This document shows positions 41,628 through 53,144 of a stretch of 64,000 nucleotides of DNA, one piece after another. The notes beneath the pieces were generated by a model. The model was not told the DNA's origin and ran no database searches. It was given only the letters and a program-made list of their open reading frames with translations. Position numbers and translations under genes: made by a program. Source of the stretch: Bacteroidia bacterium (GTDB lineage Bacteria > Bacteroidota > Bacteroidia > NS11-12g > UBA9320); assembly GCA_020053795.1 (NCBI GenBank), contig JAGVMN010000026.1:1-64000 (forward strand), given 5' to 3'. Numbering within the stretch: the first letter of the stretch is position 1; every line of letters starts with the position of its first letter.

Positions 41628-44600
41628 ATGACTTACACAAAAAAGGAACAAAAGATAAAAAGTAACTTCACCTCCATGAGAATAGGATTGGCCTCACCGG
41701 AAACCATCCTGCAACGTTCCTTCGGAGAAGTTACCAAACCCGAAACTATCAATTACAGGTCTTATAAGCCTGAAATGGGTGGCCTGTTTTGCGAAAGAAT
41801 ATTCGGACCTGTTAAAGATTATGAGTGCCATTGTGGCAAATACAAACGTATTCGCTATAAAGGTATTGTCTGCGACAGATGCGGGGTTGAAGTGACCGAG
41901 AAAAAGGTAAGAAGAGAACGCATGGGTCATATCGAATTGGTAGTACCTGTTGCACATATCTGGTATTTCAGAACCCTGCCGAATAAAATCGGGTATTTGC
42001 TTGGCTTACCAAGTAAAAGGCTCGAGATGATTATTTACTACGAAAGATACGTTGTGGTACAGGCTGGCGTTAAAGAGGCCGATGGTCTTCAATACCTCGA
42101 TTTTCTGACAGAAGAAGAATACCTCGACATTTTGGATTCGTTGCCAAAAGAAAACCAATACCTTGATGATAAGGACCCATCAAAGTTCATAGCAAAAATG
42201 GGTGCTGAGGCATTAACAGATTTACTTTCAAGACTTCAGTTGGACGAATTGTCTTATAGTCTAAGACATCAAGCAGCTAACGAAACCTCTCAACAACGGA
42301 AAAACGAAGCACTCAAAAGATTAAAAGTAATTGAGAGTTTCCGCGATGCCAACAGCCGTTTCGAAAACAAACCGGAATGGATGATCATGAAGATATTGCC
42401 AATCATCCCACCAGAATTAAGACCTTTGGTTCCTCTGGAAGGCGGAAGATTTGCAACATCAGATTTGAATGACCTTTATCGCCGGGTTATTATCCGTAAC
42501 AACCGTTTGAAGCGTTTGATTGAAATTAAAGCTCCTGACGTTATTTTGAGAAACGAGAAAAGGATGTTGCAGGAAGCTGTAGATTCATTACTGGACAATA
42601 CCCGTCGTGCAAATGCTGTAAAGGCAGATGGCAACAGGCCGTTAAAATCTTTGAGCGATATGCTGAAAGGTAAGCAAGGTCGTTTCCGTCAGAACCTCTT
42701 AGGAAAAAGAGTTGACTACTCCGGACGTTCGGTTATTGTTGTGGGCCCGAAACTGAAATTACACGAGTGCGGTTTGCCAAAGAATATGGCGTCCGAGCTT
42801 TTCAAACCTTTTATCATCAGAAAACTGATAGAAAGAGGAGTTGTGAAAACCGTAAAATCAGCTAAGAAAATTGTTGACCGCAAGGATCCCGTTATTTGGG
42901 AGATACTTGAAAATATCCTAAAAGGACATCCTGTGTTGCTTAACCGTGCTCCAACACTTCACAGGTTGGGTATTCAAGCTTTTCAACCAAAACTGGTTGA
43001 AGGAAAAGCGATACAACTTCACCCTTTGACCTGTACCGGATTTAACGCAGATTTTGACGGTGACCAGATGGCGGTACATTTGCCGTTGGGAAATGCGGCT
43101 ATTCTTGAAGCACAATTATTGATGCTGGCTCCACACAATATTCTGAACCCTGCAAATGGAGCTCCAATTGCCGTTCCTTCTCAGGACATGGTTTTGGGAT
43201 TGTATTATCTCACCAAGCAACGCAAATCCACTCCTGATGAAAAGATCATTGGAGAAGGACTGACTTTCTATTCTGCTGAAGAAGCCGTCATAGCCCATAA
43301 CGAAGGACGAGCAGAATTGCACGCCATAGTTAAGGTAAGAACCACAGTAAAAGAAAACAACGAACTGGTTCACAAAGTAATTGAGACTTCGGTGGGCAGA
43401 ATTATTTTCAATCAATTTGTTCCTCCTACGACGGGTTTCATCAATCAATTGCTTACCAAAAAGAATCTCCGTGAAATTATTGGAACCATGGTTAGAGAAA
43501 ACGGTTCTGACACTACTGCCGAGTTTCTTGACAATATCAAAGACCTTGGATTTAATTACGCCTTCAAGGGAGGTTTGTCTTTTAACATCAATGACGTCAT
43601 TGTCCCTGATGAAAAGGACCATCTGATTCAACAAGCAAAACAAGAGGTAGAAGAAATCTGGTTTAACTACAACAACGGTTTTATTACGAATAATGAAAGA
43701 TACAATCAGGTGATTGACATCTGGACACGTATCAATTCCCGGGTTTCAGATGCTCTTATAAAAAGAATTACCGAACACAACCAGGGTTTTAACCCCATCT
43801 TTATGATGCTGGACTCTGGTGCAAGAGGTTCGAAAGAGCAGATCAGACAGTTGGGCGGAATGAGGGGCCTTATGGCCAAACCTCAAAAGAAATCAGGTGG
43901 CGGAACAGGTGAAATTATTGAAAACCCGATTCTTTCAAATTTCCGTGAGGGACTATCCATTCTTGAATATTTTATATCTACACATGGGGCTCGTAAAGGT
44001 TTGGCCGATACCGCATTGAAAACAGCAGATGCCGGTTATTTGACACGTCGTTTGCATGATGTGGCTCAGGATGTTGTTGTCAATTCTGAAGATTGCAATA
44101 CACTTCGAGGCATTGAAATTCAAGCTCTGAAAGAAAACGAAGAAATTGTAGAAAGTCTTTACGACAGAATTCTTGGACGGGTTTCCCTCTATGATGTTAT
44201 TCATCCTGAAACCCTTGAGGTGTTGGCCGAAGAAGGTGTTGAGATGAATGAAGAAATGGCTAAAGCCATTGAAGACTCAGGAATTGAATTTATGGAGATC
44301 CGCAGCGTTCTCACTTGCGAAGCCAGGCAAGGTGTTTGTGCAAAATGCTATGGCCGAAATCTGGCCACAGGCCGAATGGCACAAAGAGGAGATGCAGTCG
44401 GAGTTATTGCAGCCCAATCCATCGGTGAACCTGGAACTCAGTTGACATTGCGTACCTTCCACGTTGGGGGAACTGCATCTAACATCGCTCAGGAATCTGG
44501 ACTTAGGGCCAGATTCGAAGGCATACTTGAATTTGACGAAGTTCGTACGGTACAAAGGGTAAATGATGACGGCGAAGCTGTCCATGTGGTCCTTGGACGT

Positions 44601-45959
44601 TCCAGTGAAGTAAAAATACTAAACACAAAAACCAAAGAGGTTATAGCTAATTTAAATCTTCCTTACGGGTCGTATCTAAAAGTTACAGATAGTCAAAAAG
44701 TGAAGAAAGGTGACACTATTTGTACTTGGGACCCTTATAATGCCGTGATTCTTTCGGAGCAAGACGGAAAAGTTGAATTCAAGGATATTGTAGAAGGTTT
44801 GACTTTTCGTGAGGAGATTGATGATCAAACCGGATTTAAAGAAAAAGTCATAATAGACACCCGTGACAAACGTTTGGTTCCCGGAATTCATTTGATTGGA
44901 AAAGGCGGCGAAATCATTCGTGAATATAACGTTCCGGTTGGTTCGCATCTTCAATTGAACCACAACGACAAGATAAAAGCCGGTACCATTATCGCGAAAA
45001 TTCCGAGGGTTATTGGCAAAACCGGTGACATTACCGGGGGGTTGCCAAGGGTTACAGAACTCTTCGAAGCACGTAATCCATCCAATCCTGCAGTAGTCTC
45101 TGAGATTGACGGAGTTGTTTCATACGGTGGAATCAAACGTGGAAACAGAGAAATATCAATTGAGTCAAGAGACGGCATGGTTAAAAAATATCTGGTTTCA
45201 CTTTCCAAACATATTTTGGTTCAGGACAGTGATTATATCAAAGCAGGTACATCACTCTCCGACGGATCAATCACACCACAGGATATTTTAGCCATTGAAG
45301 GGCCAAGTGCTGTTCAGCGTTATGTATTGAATGGTATTCAGGAAGTATATCGTTTGCAGGGGGTAAAAATAAACGATAAACACATCGAAGTTATTGTGCG
45401 TCAAATGATGCAAAAGGTTACCATTGTTGATCCCGGTGATACAAGATTCCTTGAAGGTGAAGCAGTTGAAAAGGTCAATTTTAAAGAAGAAAATGACTGG
45501 ATTTATGATATGAAGGTGGTAGTTGATCCCGGTGATTCTAACGATATGAAGGCCGGTCAGATATTAACCCTCCGCAAGTTGCGTGACGAAAATTCAGTTC
45601 TGAAACGAAAAGACCTGAAGACCGTTGAAGTGCGTGATGCCATACCGGCAACTTCTGAACCTTTATTAATGGGTATTACCCGCTCATCACTGGGAACCCA
45701 AAGCTTTTTATCGGCAGCATCTTTCCAGGAAACAACGAAGGTTCTGAACGAAGCTGCTATTGCCGGTAAAATTGACCGTATGGTTGGACTGAAAGAAAAC
45801 GTCATTGTTGGACATTTAATCCCTGCCGGAACAGGTAGAAGAGACTATGAAAACATCATAGTTGGTTCTCAGGAAGAGTATGACTTGCTTATGTCGTCAA
45901 AAGAAGATGACGAAAGTGACTCTGAGGTGTCAGTTGGAACAGCAGAGGTTTCGTACTAA
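41628..45959 (+). CDS. rpoC: DNA-directed RNA polymerase subunit beta'
   Basis: [15 protein letters not shown], zinc finger [20 protein letters not shown]. Confidence 0.99.
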   Translation: MTYTKKEQKIKSNFTSMRIGLASPETILQRSFGEVTKPETINYRSYKPEMGGLFCERIFGPVKDYECHCGKYKRIRYKGIVCDRCGVEVTEKKVRRERMGHIELVVPVAHIWYFRTLPNKIGYLLGLPSKRLEMIIYYERYVVVQAGVKEADGLQYLDFLTEEEYLDILDSLPKENQYLDDKDPSKFIAKMGAEALTDLLSRLQLDELSYSLRHQAANETSQQRKNEALKRLKVIESFRDANSRFENKPEWMIMKILPIIPPELRPLVPLEGGRFATSDLNDLYRRVIIRNNRLKRLIEIKAPDVILRNEKRMLQEAVDSLLDNTRRANAVKADGNRPLKSLSDMLKGKQGRFRQNLLGKRVDYSGRSVIVVGPKLKLHECGLPKNMASELFKPFIIRKLIERGVVKTVKSAKKIVDRKDPVIWEILENILKGHPVLLNRAPTLHRLGIQAFQPKLVEGKAIQLHPLTCTGFNADFDGDQMAVHLPLGNAAILEAQLLMLAPHNILNPANGAPIAVPSQDMVLGLYYLTKQRKSTPDEKIIGEGLTFYSAEEAVIAHNEGRAELHAIVKVRTTVKENNELVHKVIETSVGRIIFNQFVPPTTGFINQLLTKKNLREIIGTMVRENGSDTTAEFLDNIKDLGFNYAFKGGLSFNINDVIVPDEKDHLIQQAKQEVEEIWFNYNNGFITNNERYNQVIDIWTRINSRVSDALIKRITEHNQGFNPIFMMLDSGARGSKEQIRQLGGMRGLMAKPQKKSGGGTGEIIENPILSNFREGLSILEYFISTHGARKGLADTALKTADAGYLTRRLHDVAQDVVVNSEDCNTLRGIEIQALKENEEIVESLYDRILGRVSLYDVIHPETLEVLAEEGVEMNEEMAKAIEDSGIEFMEIRSVLTCEARQGVCAKCYGRNLATGRMAQRGDAVGVIAAQSIGEPGTQLTLRTFHVGGTASNIAQESGLRARFEGILEFDEVRTVQRVNDDGEAVHVVLGRSSEVKILNTKTKEVIANLNLPYGSYLKVTDSQKVKKGDTICTWDPYNAVILSEQDGKVEFKDIVEGLTFREEIDDQTGFKEKVIIDTRDKRLVPGIHLIGKGGEIIREYNVPVGSHLQLNHNDKIKAGTIIAKIPRVIGKTGDITGGLPRVTELFEARNPSNPAVVSEIDGVVSYGGIKRGNREISIESRDGMVKKYLVSLSKHILVQDSDYIKAGTSLSDGSITPQDILAIEGPSAVQRYVLNGIQEVYRLQGVKINDKHIEVIVRQMMQKVTIVDPGDTRFLEGEAVEKVNFKEENDWIYDMKVVVDPGDSNDMKAGQILTLRKLRDENSVLKRKDLKTVEVRDAIPATSEPLLMGITRSSLGTQSFLSAASFQETTKVLNEAAIAGKIDRMVGLKENVIVGHLIPAGTGRRDYENIIVGSQEEYDLLMSSKEDDESDSEVSVGTAEVSY

Positions 45960-45991
45960 GTTTTAACTCCCTTCATAGTTGAACAATAATC

Positions 45992-46018
45992 AAAGGCAGT
46001 CTGTCGGCTGCCTTTTTT
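45992..46018 (+). terminator. Rho-independent terminator after rpoC
   Basis: AAAGGCAG-tctgtcgg-CTGCCTTTTTT. Confidence 0.9.
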
Positions 46019-46484
46019 GTTTTTAATAAATTCAACAAGAAAAAGATAATCAACAAAGAAATGTTGGCTGTATATTAAGCATCTTTATTCTTGTGGTTAT
46101 TGTTTGTATAATAATTTTCAATTGCACAGTACTATACCGTTACCACATATCCGTAATATTTACAAAAAAAAACGGATTAAAAATGACAAGAATAATGTAA
46201 CAGAGATAACCGGAGTATTGGTGGGATAATGGCTTTTGTATTTTTGGTAAGCATTCAAGAAAAACAGTGGTGCGGCGGATATGGCTAAGCCATCCGCAAG
46301 CGAAGCAGCTCGGATTGAGGGGAAAAATGCTATTTGTAGAATTCAACAAAAAATAAATAGCCTTGACTTTCCCTTGCTTCGTTTTTTTTTTAGAAGAATA
46401 AATGACCTGGGTTAAAGGGCAATGCCCTTTGCATTGTCCGTATAAAAGTACTTCAGGTATATTTAAGGGTAAACAGATTTCCGT

Positions 46485-47153
46485 TTGATGATTAAGTACC
46501 TCCGTTTATCAATTGAGATTGACCTTTTGTTTTCTGCAATGAAAAAATCATTAGGTTTGAGCGTGCTTAGAACTTGCATGCATATGGGATTGATAGAAGC
46601 AGGATGTGATGAGGCCGGACGTGGTTGTCTGGCCGGTCCGATATGTGCGGCAGCTGTTGTCCTTCCGCCCGATTACAAGAACAAGTATTTGAATGACTCG
46701 AAAAAGGTCGGTTACAAATTGCGTGGGATGTTGCGTAAAGAAATAATGAAAGATGCTTTGGCATTCTCCGTAGCATTTGTTGATGAAACTGAAATTGACA
46801 GAATCAATATTCTCAATGCCAGCATATTGGCCATGCACATGGCATTGTCCCGGCTAAAGATAAAACCGGAGCATATTTTAATAGACGGCAACAGGTTTAT
46901 ATCATTTCAGAAAATTCCATTTACTACCGTTGTAAAAGGTGATGGGATATTCATGAATATTGCCGCTGCCAGCATACTGGCAAAAACCAGTAGAGATCAG
47001 TTTATGGAATACTTGCACCTTAAGCATCCGGTTTACAATTGGAAACAAAACAAAGGCTATCCAACGGCAGAACACAGGCAAGCGTTTTTATTCCATGGGC
47101 CATCCGAATTTCACCGAACGAGTTTTATAATTAAATCTGACCAATTAAAATAG
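46485..47153 (+). CDS. rnhB: Ribonuclease HII
   Basis: EAGCDEAGRGCLAGPICAAAVVLP, ILIDGNRF, AAASILAKTSRDQFM. The true start may be internal (MHMGLIEAG). Confidence 0.93.
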   Translation: MMIKYLRLSIEIDLLFSAMKKSLGLSVLRTCMHMGLIEAGCDEAGRGCLAGPICAAAVVLPPDYKNKYLNDSKKVGYKLRGMLRKEIMKDALAFSVAFVDETEIDRINILNASILAMHMALSRLKIKPEHILIDGNRFISFQKIPFTTVVKGDGIFMNIAAASILAKTSRDQFMEYLHLKHPVYNWKQNKGYPTAEHRQAFLFHGPSEFHRTSFIIKSDQLK

Positions 47154-47188
47154 ACATCGTAAGTGATTGAATATCGAATAACCATTAC

Positions 47189-47956
47189 ATGAAAAAAATC
47201 CTGTTGCTTTTACTTTTTGCTTGCACTGTCATTCTGACTTTTGCCCAAAAGGAGTGGTACGGCGGCATAGACATTGGGCCTAAGTACGACCTTTTCCGGG
47301 TCATAAAAATGGGGAACTCTGCCGGCAATGCCAAGCTGAAAATCATTGGAGATGTAGCCGCTATTGCCGGTCTGAAACTGGGGGTGAACCTTGATAAAAA
47401 ATACACCTTTCAAACCGGCATTTATAAGAACGATTACAAGGTGAAATTTGACTTAATCAGTTCTAAAAACAATCTCCTTTTTGATAACGAATTGGTCAAT
47501 ACACTGAACACATATATGATTCCAATCAATCTGATGCGAAGATATCCCTTGTCAAACGAGAAGCAGGTGTTTACCGTTGGCTTTGGGTTTTCATTTCTTG
47601 TAAACGAAAAAACTGATTTAACCGGACAACGACAATCGGATATACAGACGGTTGAAAACAATGGGATTGTGATTGATGAAATGAAATACAGGCTTTACAA
47701 GCATGCCCTTGCCGGTGGCATTTTTACAGGAAATCTTTTCGCCGGGTTGGACATTGCCCTGTTTGAACGTATGTTCTTCAGTATTGAAGTATGCGGAAGA
47801 CTAGGATTGTCGGGCAATGATGAATTCAGCATAGATGCAGTCGAGACAAAGGATATTGCTGATGAAACAACAACATTTAAAATCTCCAACAATGGAGGAG
47901 CCGTTCAATTTGTTCTCGGATTCAAGTATTTTTTTAAAACAAACACCGAAGAATAG
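47189..47956 (+). CDS. Outer-membrane beta-barrel (PorT-like) protein
   Basis: Signal peptide MKKILLLLLFACTVILTFAQ, alternating beta-strand pattern. Confidence 0.55.
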   Translation: MKKILLLLLFACTVILTFAQKEWYGGIDIGPKYDLFRVIKMGNSAGNAKLKIIGDVAAIAGLKLGVNLDKKYTFQTGIYKNDYKVKFDLISSKNNLLFDNELVNTLNTYMIPINLMRRYPLSNEKQVFTVGFGFSFLVNEKTDLTGQRQSDIQTVENNGIVIDEMKYRLYKHALAGGIFTGNLFAGLDIALFERMFFSIEVCGRLGLSGNDEFSIDAVETKDIADETTTFKISNNGGAVQFVLGFKYFFKTNTEE

Positions 47957-47982
47957 ACTTATCAATTTTAAGGACCCGATCA

Positions 47983-48056
47983 CCAAATTCCAAGTCCCAA
48001 ATTTGAAAATAATAAACACATATTTTAGAGTTTGAGACTTGGGACTTGAAACTTGG
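47983..48056. repeat. Near-perfect 18-nt inverted repeat from an ACTTGG-type heptamer
   Basis: CCAAATTCCAAGTCCCAA (47983-48000) versus TTGGGACTTGAAACTTGG (48039-48056), 16/18 complementary; 3' arm lies in AGACTTG-GGACTTG-AAACTTG. Confidence 0.6.
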
Positions 48057-48093
48057 ATTATAAGATTGTAACTTTTGTAAGTAAGTTTGCGGC

Positions 48094-48690
48094 ATGTTCA
48101 CAGGTATAATTGAAACTACCGGAGTCATCAGATCTTTGACACATGAAGGCGGAAATCTTCAACTGGCGGTTAGTTCTTCGCTATCCAATGAATTGAAAGT
48201 GGATCAAAGTGTTGCCCATGATGGTATTTGCCTCACCGTTGTTGGCCTTGGCAAGGGATACCATTTGGTCACCGCCATAGAAGAGACTTTGCAACGAACC
48301 AACCTCGGAACGCTAAAAGTTGGCGATGTAATGAATTTAGAGCGTTGCCTTTCAGTGAACGGGCGTTTCGACGGGCATATTGTTCAAGGACACGTGGATT
48401 CAGTGGGTACTTGTGAAAGCGTTGAGGATCATAATGGCAGTTGGGTTTTTTATTTCAGATACGAGAACTCAAATAATATCACCGTTGAAAAAGGTTCTAT
48501 TGCCATTAATGGGGTTAGCCTTACCGTTGTAGATTCTAAAGAAAGCTCTTTTTCGGTTGCTATTATTCCCTATACCTTTGCAAACACCAACTTCAAAAAC
48601 CTGAAAGTGAACAGTCTTGTGAATCTTGAATTTGATATTGTGGGAAAATATTTGGCAAGAATGTTCGCCGCTTCGGGTCGGAAAATTTGA
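48094..48690 (+). CDS. ribE: Riboflavin synthase alpha chain
   Basis: MFTGIIETTGVI, DGICLTVV, GRFDGHIVQGHVD, GVSLTVVD. Confidence 0.95.
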   Translation: MFTGIIETTGVIRSLTHEGGNLQLAVSSSLSNELKVDQSVAHDGICLTVVGLGKGYHLVTAIEETLQRTNLGTLKVGDVMNLERCLSVNGRFDGHIVQGHVDSVGTCESVEDHNGSWVFYFRYENSNNITVEKGSIAINGVSLTVVDSKESSFSVAIIPYTFANTNFKNLKVNSLVNLEFDIVGKYLARMFAASGRKI

Positions 48691-48739
48691 AGATTGGCCA
48701 CTGTAAAATTATAAACTAAAACGCTTCAGCCTTATTCCC

Positions 48740-49612
48740 ATGAACATCATTATACTTTCAGCCAACAGCAAACTCTATTCAACCAAAAGATTGGTAGAGG
48801 CGGGAGAGAAAAGAGGTCACCACATGCGGGTAGTAGATCATACTAAATGCGACCTTGTGATAGAGAGGCACAAACCATCCATCATTTATTACGGGGATGA
48901 GCTGAAGGATGTGGACGCGGTTATTCCCCGCATCGGAGCATCCGTCACCTTTTTCGGGACCGCCGTAGTGCGTCAATTCGAAATGATGAAAGCGTTCACT
49001 GCCGTTGAATCACAGGCATTAGTTCGGTCTCGCGACAAACTGAGAAGCCTTCAGATATTGGCCCGTGCCGGATTGGGATTGCCCAAAACCGTTTTCACAA
49101 ACCATTCGAGAGAAGTTGACAAGGTTATTGCAAAAGTTGGCGGTGCACCCTTGATCATCAAGTTATTGGAAGGAACGCAGGGATTAGGTGTTGTATTGGC
49201 TGAAACATTCAAAGCTGCTGAATCAGTTTTGGAAGCTTTCAACGGGCTTAAAGCCAGAGTCATCATTCAGGAGTTTATAAAAGAATCTAAAGGCTGCGAT
49301 GTGCGGGCATTTGTGGTTGACGGTCATGTGGTGGGTGCCATGAAAAGAACAGCCAAAGAAGGGGAATTTCGTTCCAATCTTCACCGTGGCGGTTCGGCTC
49401 AGTTGATAGAATTGACACAAGAGGAAGAAATTACTGCCATAAAAGCGGCCAAGGCTTTGGGTTTGGGAATTGCCGGGGTAGATATGCTCCAATCTGAAAG
49501 GGGTCCACTGATTTTGGAGGTGAACTCGTCTCCGGGACTGGAAGGAATAGAGGGTGCTACAAAAAAGAATATCGCAGGTGAAATTATCAAATATGTAGAA
49601 AAAAACGCCTGA
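48740..49612 (+). CDS. rimK: RimK-family ATP-grasp ligase
   Basis: [71 protein letters not shown]. Confidence 0.93.
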   Translation: MNIIILSANSKLYSTKRLVEAGEKRGHHMRVVDHTKCDLVIERHKPSIIYYGDELKDVDAVIPRIGASVTFFGTAVVRQFEMMKAFTAVESQALVRSRDKLRSLQILARAGLGLPKTVFTNHSREVDKVIAKVGGAPLIIKLLEGTQGLGVVLAETFKAAESVLEAFNGLKARVIIQEFIKESKGCDVRAFVVDGHVVGAMKRTAKEGEFRSNLHRGGSAQLIELTQEEEITAIKAAKALGLGIAGVDMLQSERGPLILEVNSSPGLEGIEGATKKNIAGEIIKYVEKNA

Positions 49613-49613
49613 G

Positions 49614-50141
49614 ATGAGTCAGACCCTGAAGTTTGTAGGTCTTTTTTTTATATTTATGTTCACGGGAGTTTTGATTACAGGTTTGGTGATGGGATCCCTA
49701 AACACGATAAAAACATTCGAGGCAAAAACGACTCCGGATATTTGTCAGAAATACTTAACCGACACTGCTCATCTGAGACATTGGATGATTAATTTTGAAT
49801 CGTTGACCAACGCATCAGCCAACAATAATTACAAACTGACATTGAACAATGGCAAAGGGCAAAAGGGCAATTTTGATTTGGAAATACGCAGTGACAGTTC
49901 CAAACACAACCTGGTTTATGAACTTAACAACAGGGGATCAAAACTCGAGATTAATTTTAACTTTGATTCAATAAAATCCGGAACAAGACTGCTGATAGAA
50001 CACGAAGTCAAGGGGAAAGGAATAGCCAATAAATTGGTTATTGCCATGCTTCATAAATCCCTTAAGAAACAATACGAACTGGAAACAAAAAGGATTAAGG
50101 CGTTGTTGGAGCAGAGTGAAATTAATCTGATTGATGACTGA
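49614..50141 (+). CDS. SRPBCC-like membrane-anchored hypothetical protein
   Basis: N-terminal TM then SRPBCC-like fold pattern; directly follows rimK. Confidence 0.45.
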   Translation: MSQTLKFVGLFFIFMFTGVLITGLVMGSLNTIKTFEAKTTPDICQKYLTDTAHLRHWMINFESLTNASANNNYKLTLNNGKGQKGNFDLEIRSDSSKHNLVYELNNRGSKLEINFNFDSIKSGTRLLIEHEVKGKGIANKLVIAMLHKSLKKQYELETKRIKALLEQSEINLIDD

Positions 50142-50153
50142 GCGGAGTCGAAG
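50138..50153. repeat. CTGAGCGGAGTCGAAG 16-mer, copy 1
   Basis: Exact reverse-complement match to 62251-62266. Confidence 0.8.
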
Positions 50154-50202
50154 TCAGCTATCAGATGGGAAAAGGCCGTTCCTCAGCCTGACAAAACGAA
50201 TA

Positions 50203-50297
50203 AAAAAAGGCCGGTATCGCACCGCTACAACCTCCTGCCCTTGCTGTCTTCCGACCCTGGGGGATTCAAAGGGAGCAAGTCGTACCGACCCGGCTGC
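50203..50297 (-). ncRNA. ffs: Signal recognition particle RNA (small, 4.5S-type)
   Basis: Minus strand CAGGGTCGGAAGACAGCAAGGGCAGG is the SRP domain IV core; outer stem GCCGGGTCGGTACGAC...GTGCGATACCGGCC, then a T run. Confidence 0.88.
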
Positions 50298-50418
50298 AAA
50301 TATAGATTTTTAGACAGAAATACTGTTATTAATTGAGACATTTGAAGAACTTTTATAACCCAGAGATTGAACCATGTGGCAGTGAAAACACTGATAAAGC
50401 CATGAAGCCAGAAACATT

Positions 50419-51075
50419 ATGAATTTGCAATCATTCACCTTTAATCCTTTTAGTGAAAACACCTATGTTCTTTGGGACGAAACCATGCAATGTGCAATTG
50501 TGGACCCCGGATGTTACACCCATTCTGAGCAGCAGGAACTGCAAAATTTTATTGAAAACAACGAACTGGCCCCGGTGCTTCTGCTTCAGACACATGCCCA
50601 TATAGACCATGTTTTTGGAACCGCATTTGTATGCCGCACATGGGGTCTAAAACCACTCCTTCACAGAAATGAAAAATTGGTTTATGATTCTGCAACCATA
50701 GTTGGGATGCAATACGGCGTACCCATCACAGACTTGCCCAAAGCCGACTACATTTTGGAAGAAGAAAAGAATGTTTCTTTTGGCCATTCTACTTTGCAAG
50801 TTCTTTTCACTCCCGGCCATTCACCCGGTTCGGTTTGCTTTTTTAATGAAAAGGACAGAGTAGTACTGGCCGGTGATGTCTTGTTTTTGGGAAGCATAGG
50901 TCGAACAGATTTACCCGGTGGTGATTACCAAACCCTTATCAATTCTATCAAAACAAAGTTGCTTCCATTAGGCGATGAAGTGACCGTTTACAGCGGTCAT
51001 GGGCCAAAAACCAAAATCGTTTTCGAAAAGTTGCACAATCCGTTTTTGAATGAATCACGTCGTTACGGAGAGTGA
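50419..51075 (+). CDS. MBL-fold (glyoxalase II-like) hydrolase
   Basis: THAHIDHVFG, FTPGHSPGSVCFF, AGDVLFLGSIGRTDLPGGD, YSGHGPKT. Confidence 0.92.
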   Translation: MNLQSFTFNPFSENTYVLWDETMQCAIVDPGCYTHSEQQELQNFIENNELAPVLLLQTHAHIDHVFGTAFVCRTWGLKPLLHRNEKLVYDSATIVGMQYGVPITDLPKADYILEEEKNVSFGHSTLQVLFTPGHSPGSVCFFNEKDRVVLAGDVLFLGSIGRTDLPGGDYQTLINSIKTKLLPLGDEVTVYSGHGPKTKIVFEKLHNPFLNESRRYGE

Positions 51076-51079
51076 ATTT

Positions 51080-51475
51080 TCAACCGGCCTTTTGTATGCT
51101 CTTAAATGCCTTTCGGGCATCTTTTCTGTAGATCCAAAGTATCAGAGTACAACATACAAAGACAATGACGGCCAAGCCGAACAACAACCCATTGTCGCCC
51201 ATCACTTCAAGACCAATGACCTTGAAATGAGCATGCAATGCCCCTGAAATTACGGCAAGTCCACCGACAGCACCAAGCCAAACTGTTTTTCGGAAAATCA
51301 GGAATATGGCAATTACAAGTTCGGCCATTCCTGTACCGATTCTTCCCCAGGGTTCCATATTCATGGCTGTAAAAACATAAATGCTTTCAGCAATTCCGCT
51401 GAATTTAAAAAACAGCATTTGAATCAGAATCAATGCTGTTATCCAACGAAGAATTATTGACAACTTTTCTTTCAT
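51080..51475 (-). CDS. DoxX-like membrane protein
   Basis: Four TM segments; FFKFSGIAESIYVFTAMNMEPWGRIGTGMAELV. Confidence 0.7.
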   Translation of the reverse strand: MKEKLSIILRWITALILIQMLFFKFSGIAESIYVFTAMNMEPWGRIGTGMAELVIAIFLIFRKTVWLGAVGGLAVISGALHAHFKVIGLEVMGDNGLLFGLAVIVFVCCTLILWIYRKDARKAFKSIQKAG

Positions 51476-51597
51476 TAAAAAATTTATCCGAAAATAGAGA
51501 AAGTAATTCGAGTTTCAAAAGGCATTGTTGTATCATTATACGACAGGCAGATGTTCTGTATCAACTTGCTTTCGGAATATATATATTTGCCCCAGGA

Positions 51598-52917
51598 ATG
51601 CAGAAATCAGTAGCCTTTTATACCTTGGGATGCAAATTAAACTTTGCCGAAACCTCAACTATCGGCAGGCAAATGACCGAACATGGGTTAATAAAAAAGG
51701 AGTTTACACAAGGAGCGGATATTTATTTGATCAATACTTGCTCCGTCACCGATAATGCAGATAAAAAGTGTCGTAAAGTAGTGAAGGAAGCCTTGAAGTA
51801 TAATAAATCGGCATTCATAGTGGTGGTGGGTTGCTACGCACAGTTGAAACCCAAAGAAATTGCAGGAATCGAGGGCGTGGATTTGGTTTTGGGGGCCGCC
51901 GAAAAATTTAATCTAATCCAACATCTTGGCCAGGCTGCAAAACTTCCTTCAGCAAAAATATTCAATCAGAACATCAAGGAGACCAACATATTTGTGCCTG
52001 GATTTTCAGTGGGCGACCGAACCCGATCTTTTATGAAAATACAGGATGGTTGCGATTATTTCTGTTCTTTTTGTACCATTCCGTTGGCCAGAGGCGAAAG
52101 CAGAAGTGCTCTCATTGCTGACACAACGGCTTTGGCACGAAGAGTAGCTGAAACCGGAGTAAAGGAAGTCGTTTTAACAGGAGTAAACATTGGCGATTTT
52201 GGCTCACAGAGAGGCGAAACGTTTATAGATCTGATACGAGATCTTGATGAAATTGAGGGTATCGAACGGTATAGAATATCCTCCATAGAACCCAATTTGC
52301 TCAGTGATGAAGTGATTGAATTTGTGAGTAAATCCCGAAAGTTTGTGCCGCATTTCCATATTCCTCTGCAGAGCGGGTCCGATAAAATTCTTAAACTCAT
52401 GCGTCGCCGTTACAATAGGGAACTTTATGCAAACAGGGTTGCCCGCATCAAATATTTGATGCCAAATGCGGCCATTGGAGTGGATGTCATCGTAGGGTTT
52501 CCACAGGAAGAGGAGGAAGATTTTTTGGAAACGTACGATTTTATAAGAGAATTGAATATTAGTTATCTTCATGTATTCCCATATTCTGAAAGGGCCAACA
52601 CCACCGCAAGAAAAATGACCGGCAAGGTGCATGAAACCGTCAAAAACCAACGCAGCAAAATGCTCCGGATTCTGTCGGAGAAAAAACGGCGAAGTTTCTA
52701 TGAGGAAAATATGGGTGAAGCTTTGACGGTGCTTTTCGAGGGTGAACAAAGCCATGGAAGTATTTTTGGCTTCACCGAAAACTATATCAAAGTAGAAATG
52801 CCTTATGACCCGCTGTTGGTTAACGAACTGGTGAAGGTGCAATTAGAGAGCATTAATGAGAATGGTTGCGTAAATGGGTTGGAAGTTGAAGGGGATTTGG
52901 CTTTAAGGGTTAGTTAG
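51598..52917 (+). CDS. mtaB: tRNA (N6-L-threonylcarbamoyladenosine(37)-C(2))-methylthiotransferase
   Basis: MQKSVAFYTLGCKLNFAET, NTCSVTDNADKKCRK, DGCDYFCSFCTIPLARG (radical SAM). Track start 51433 is too far upstream. Confidence 0.92.
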   Translation: MQKSVAFYTLGCKLNFAETSTIGRQMTEHGLIKKEFTQGADIYLINTCSVTDNADKKCRKVVKEALKYNKSAFIVVVGCYAQLKPKEIAGIEGVDLVLGAAEKFNLIQHLGQAAKLPSAKIFNQNIKETNIFVPGFSVGDRTRSFMKIQDGCDYFCSFCTIPLARGESRSALIADTTALARRVAETGVKEVVLTGVNIGDFGSQRGETFIDLIRDLDEIEGIERYRISSIEPNLLSDEVIEFVSKSRKFVPHFHIPLQSGSDKILKLMRRRYNRELYANRVARIKYLMPNAAIGVDVIVGFPQEEEEDFLETYDFIRELNISYLHVFPYSERANTTARKMTGKVHETVKNQRSKMLRILSEKKRRSFYEENMGEALTVLFEGEQSHGSIFGFTENYIKVEMPYDPLLVNELVKVQLESINENGCVNGLEVEGDLALRVS

Positions 52918-52978
52918 TCCAATTTCAGTTGCGGTAGTTTTCAGATGTTTCTGCCTGACATCAAAACCAAATGGATGT

Positions 52979-53128
52979 TTACTTTTCTTCATTAATATGA
53001 TTATACGGACAATGCCTGCAATTCGAACCGCAACAGTAGCCCCTTTTAAGAAGGTATTCGCGTGTGAAAACAACCAAAGTCCCTTCGTAGTAAAAGTCCG
53101 GAAGTTCTCTGTCTTTGAGTTGATCCAT
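52979..53128 (-). CDS. DUF5522-like Cys-rich small protein
   Basis: MDQLKDRELPDFYYEGTLVVFTREYLLKRGYCCGSNCRHCPYNHINEEK. Confidence 0.7.
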   Translation of the reverse strand: MDQLKDRELPDFYYEGTLVVFTREYLLKRGYCCGSNCRHCPYNHINEEK

Positions 53129-53144
53129 GAATATATGCCTGATC

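Noticed and set aside
43116-43643. 175-aa minus-strand ORF inside rpoC
   Set aside because: Shadow ORF opposite a highly conserved coding region; no motif.
50131-50313. Plus-strand 60-aa ORF
   Set aside because: Lies across the minus-strand SRP RNA gene.
52204-52842. 212-aa minus-strand ORF inside mtaB
   Set aside because: Shadow ORF opposite a clear radical-SAM gene.
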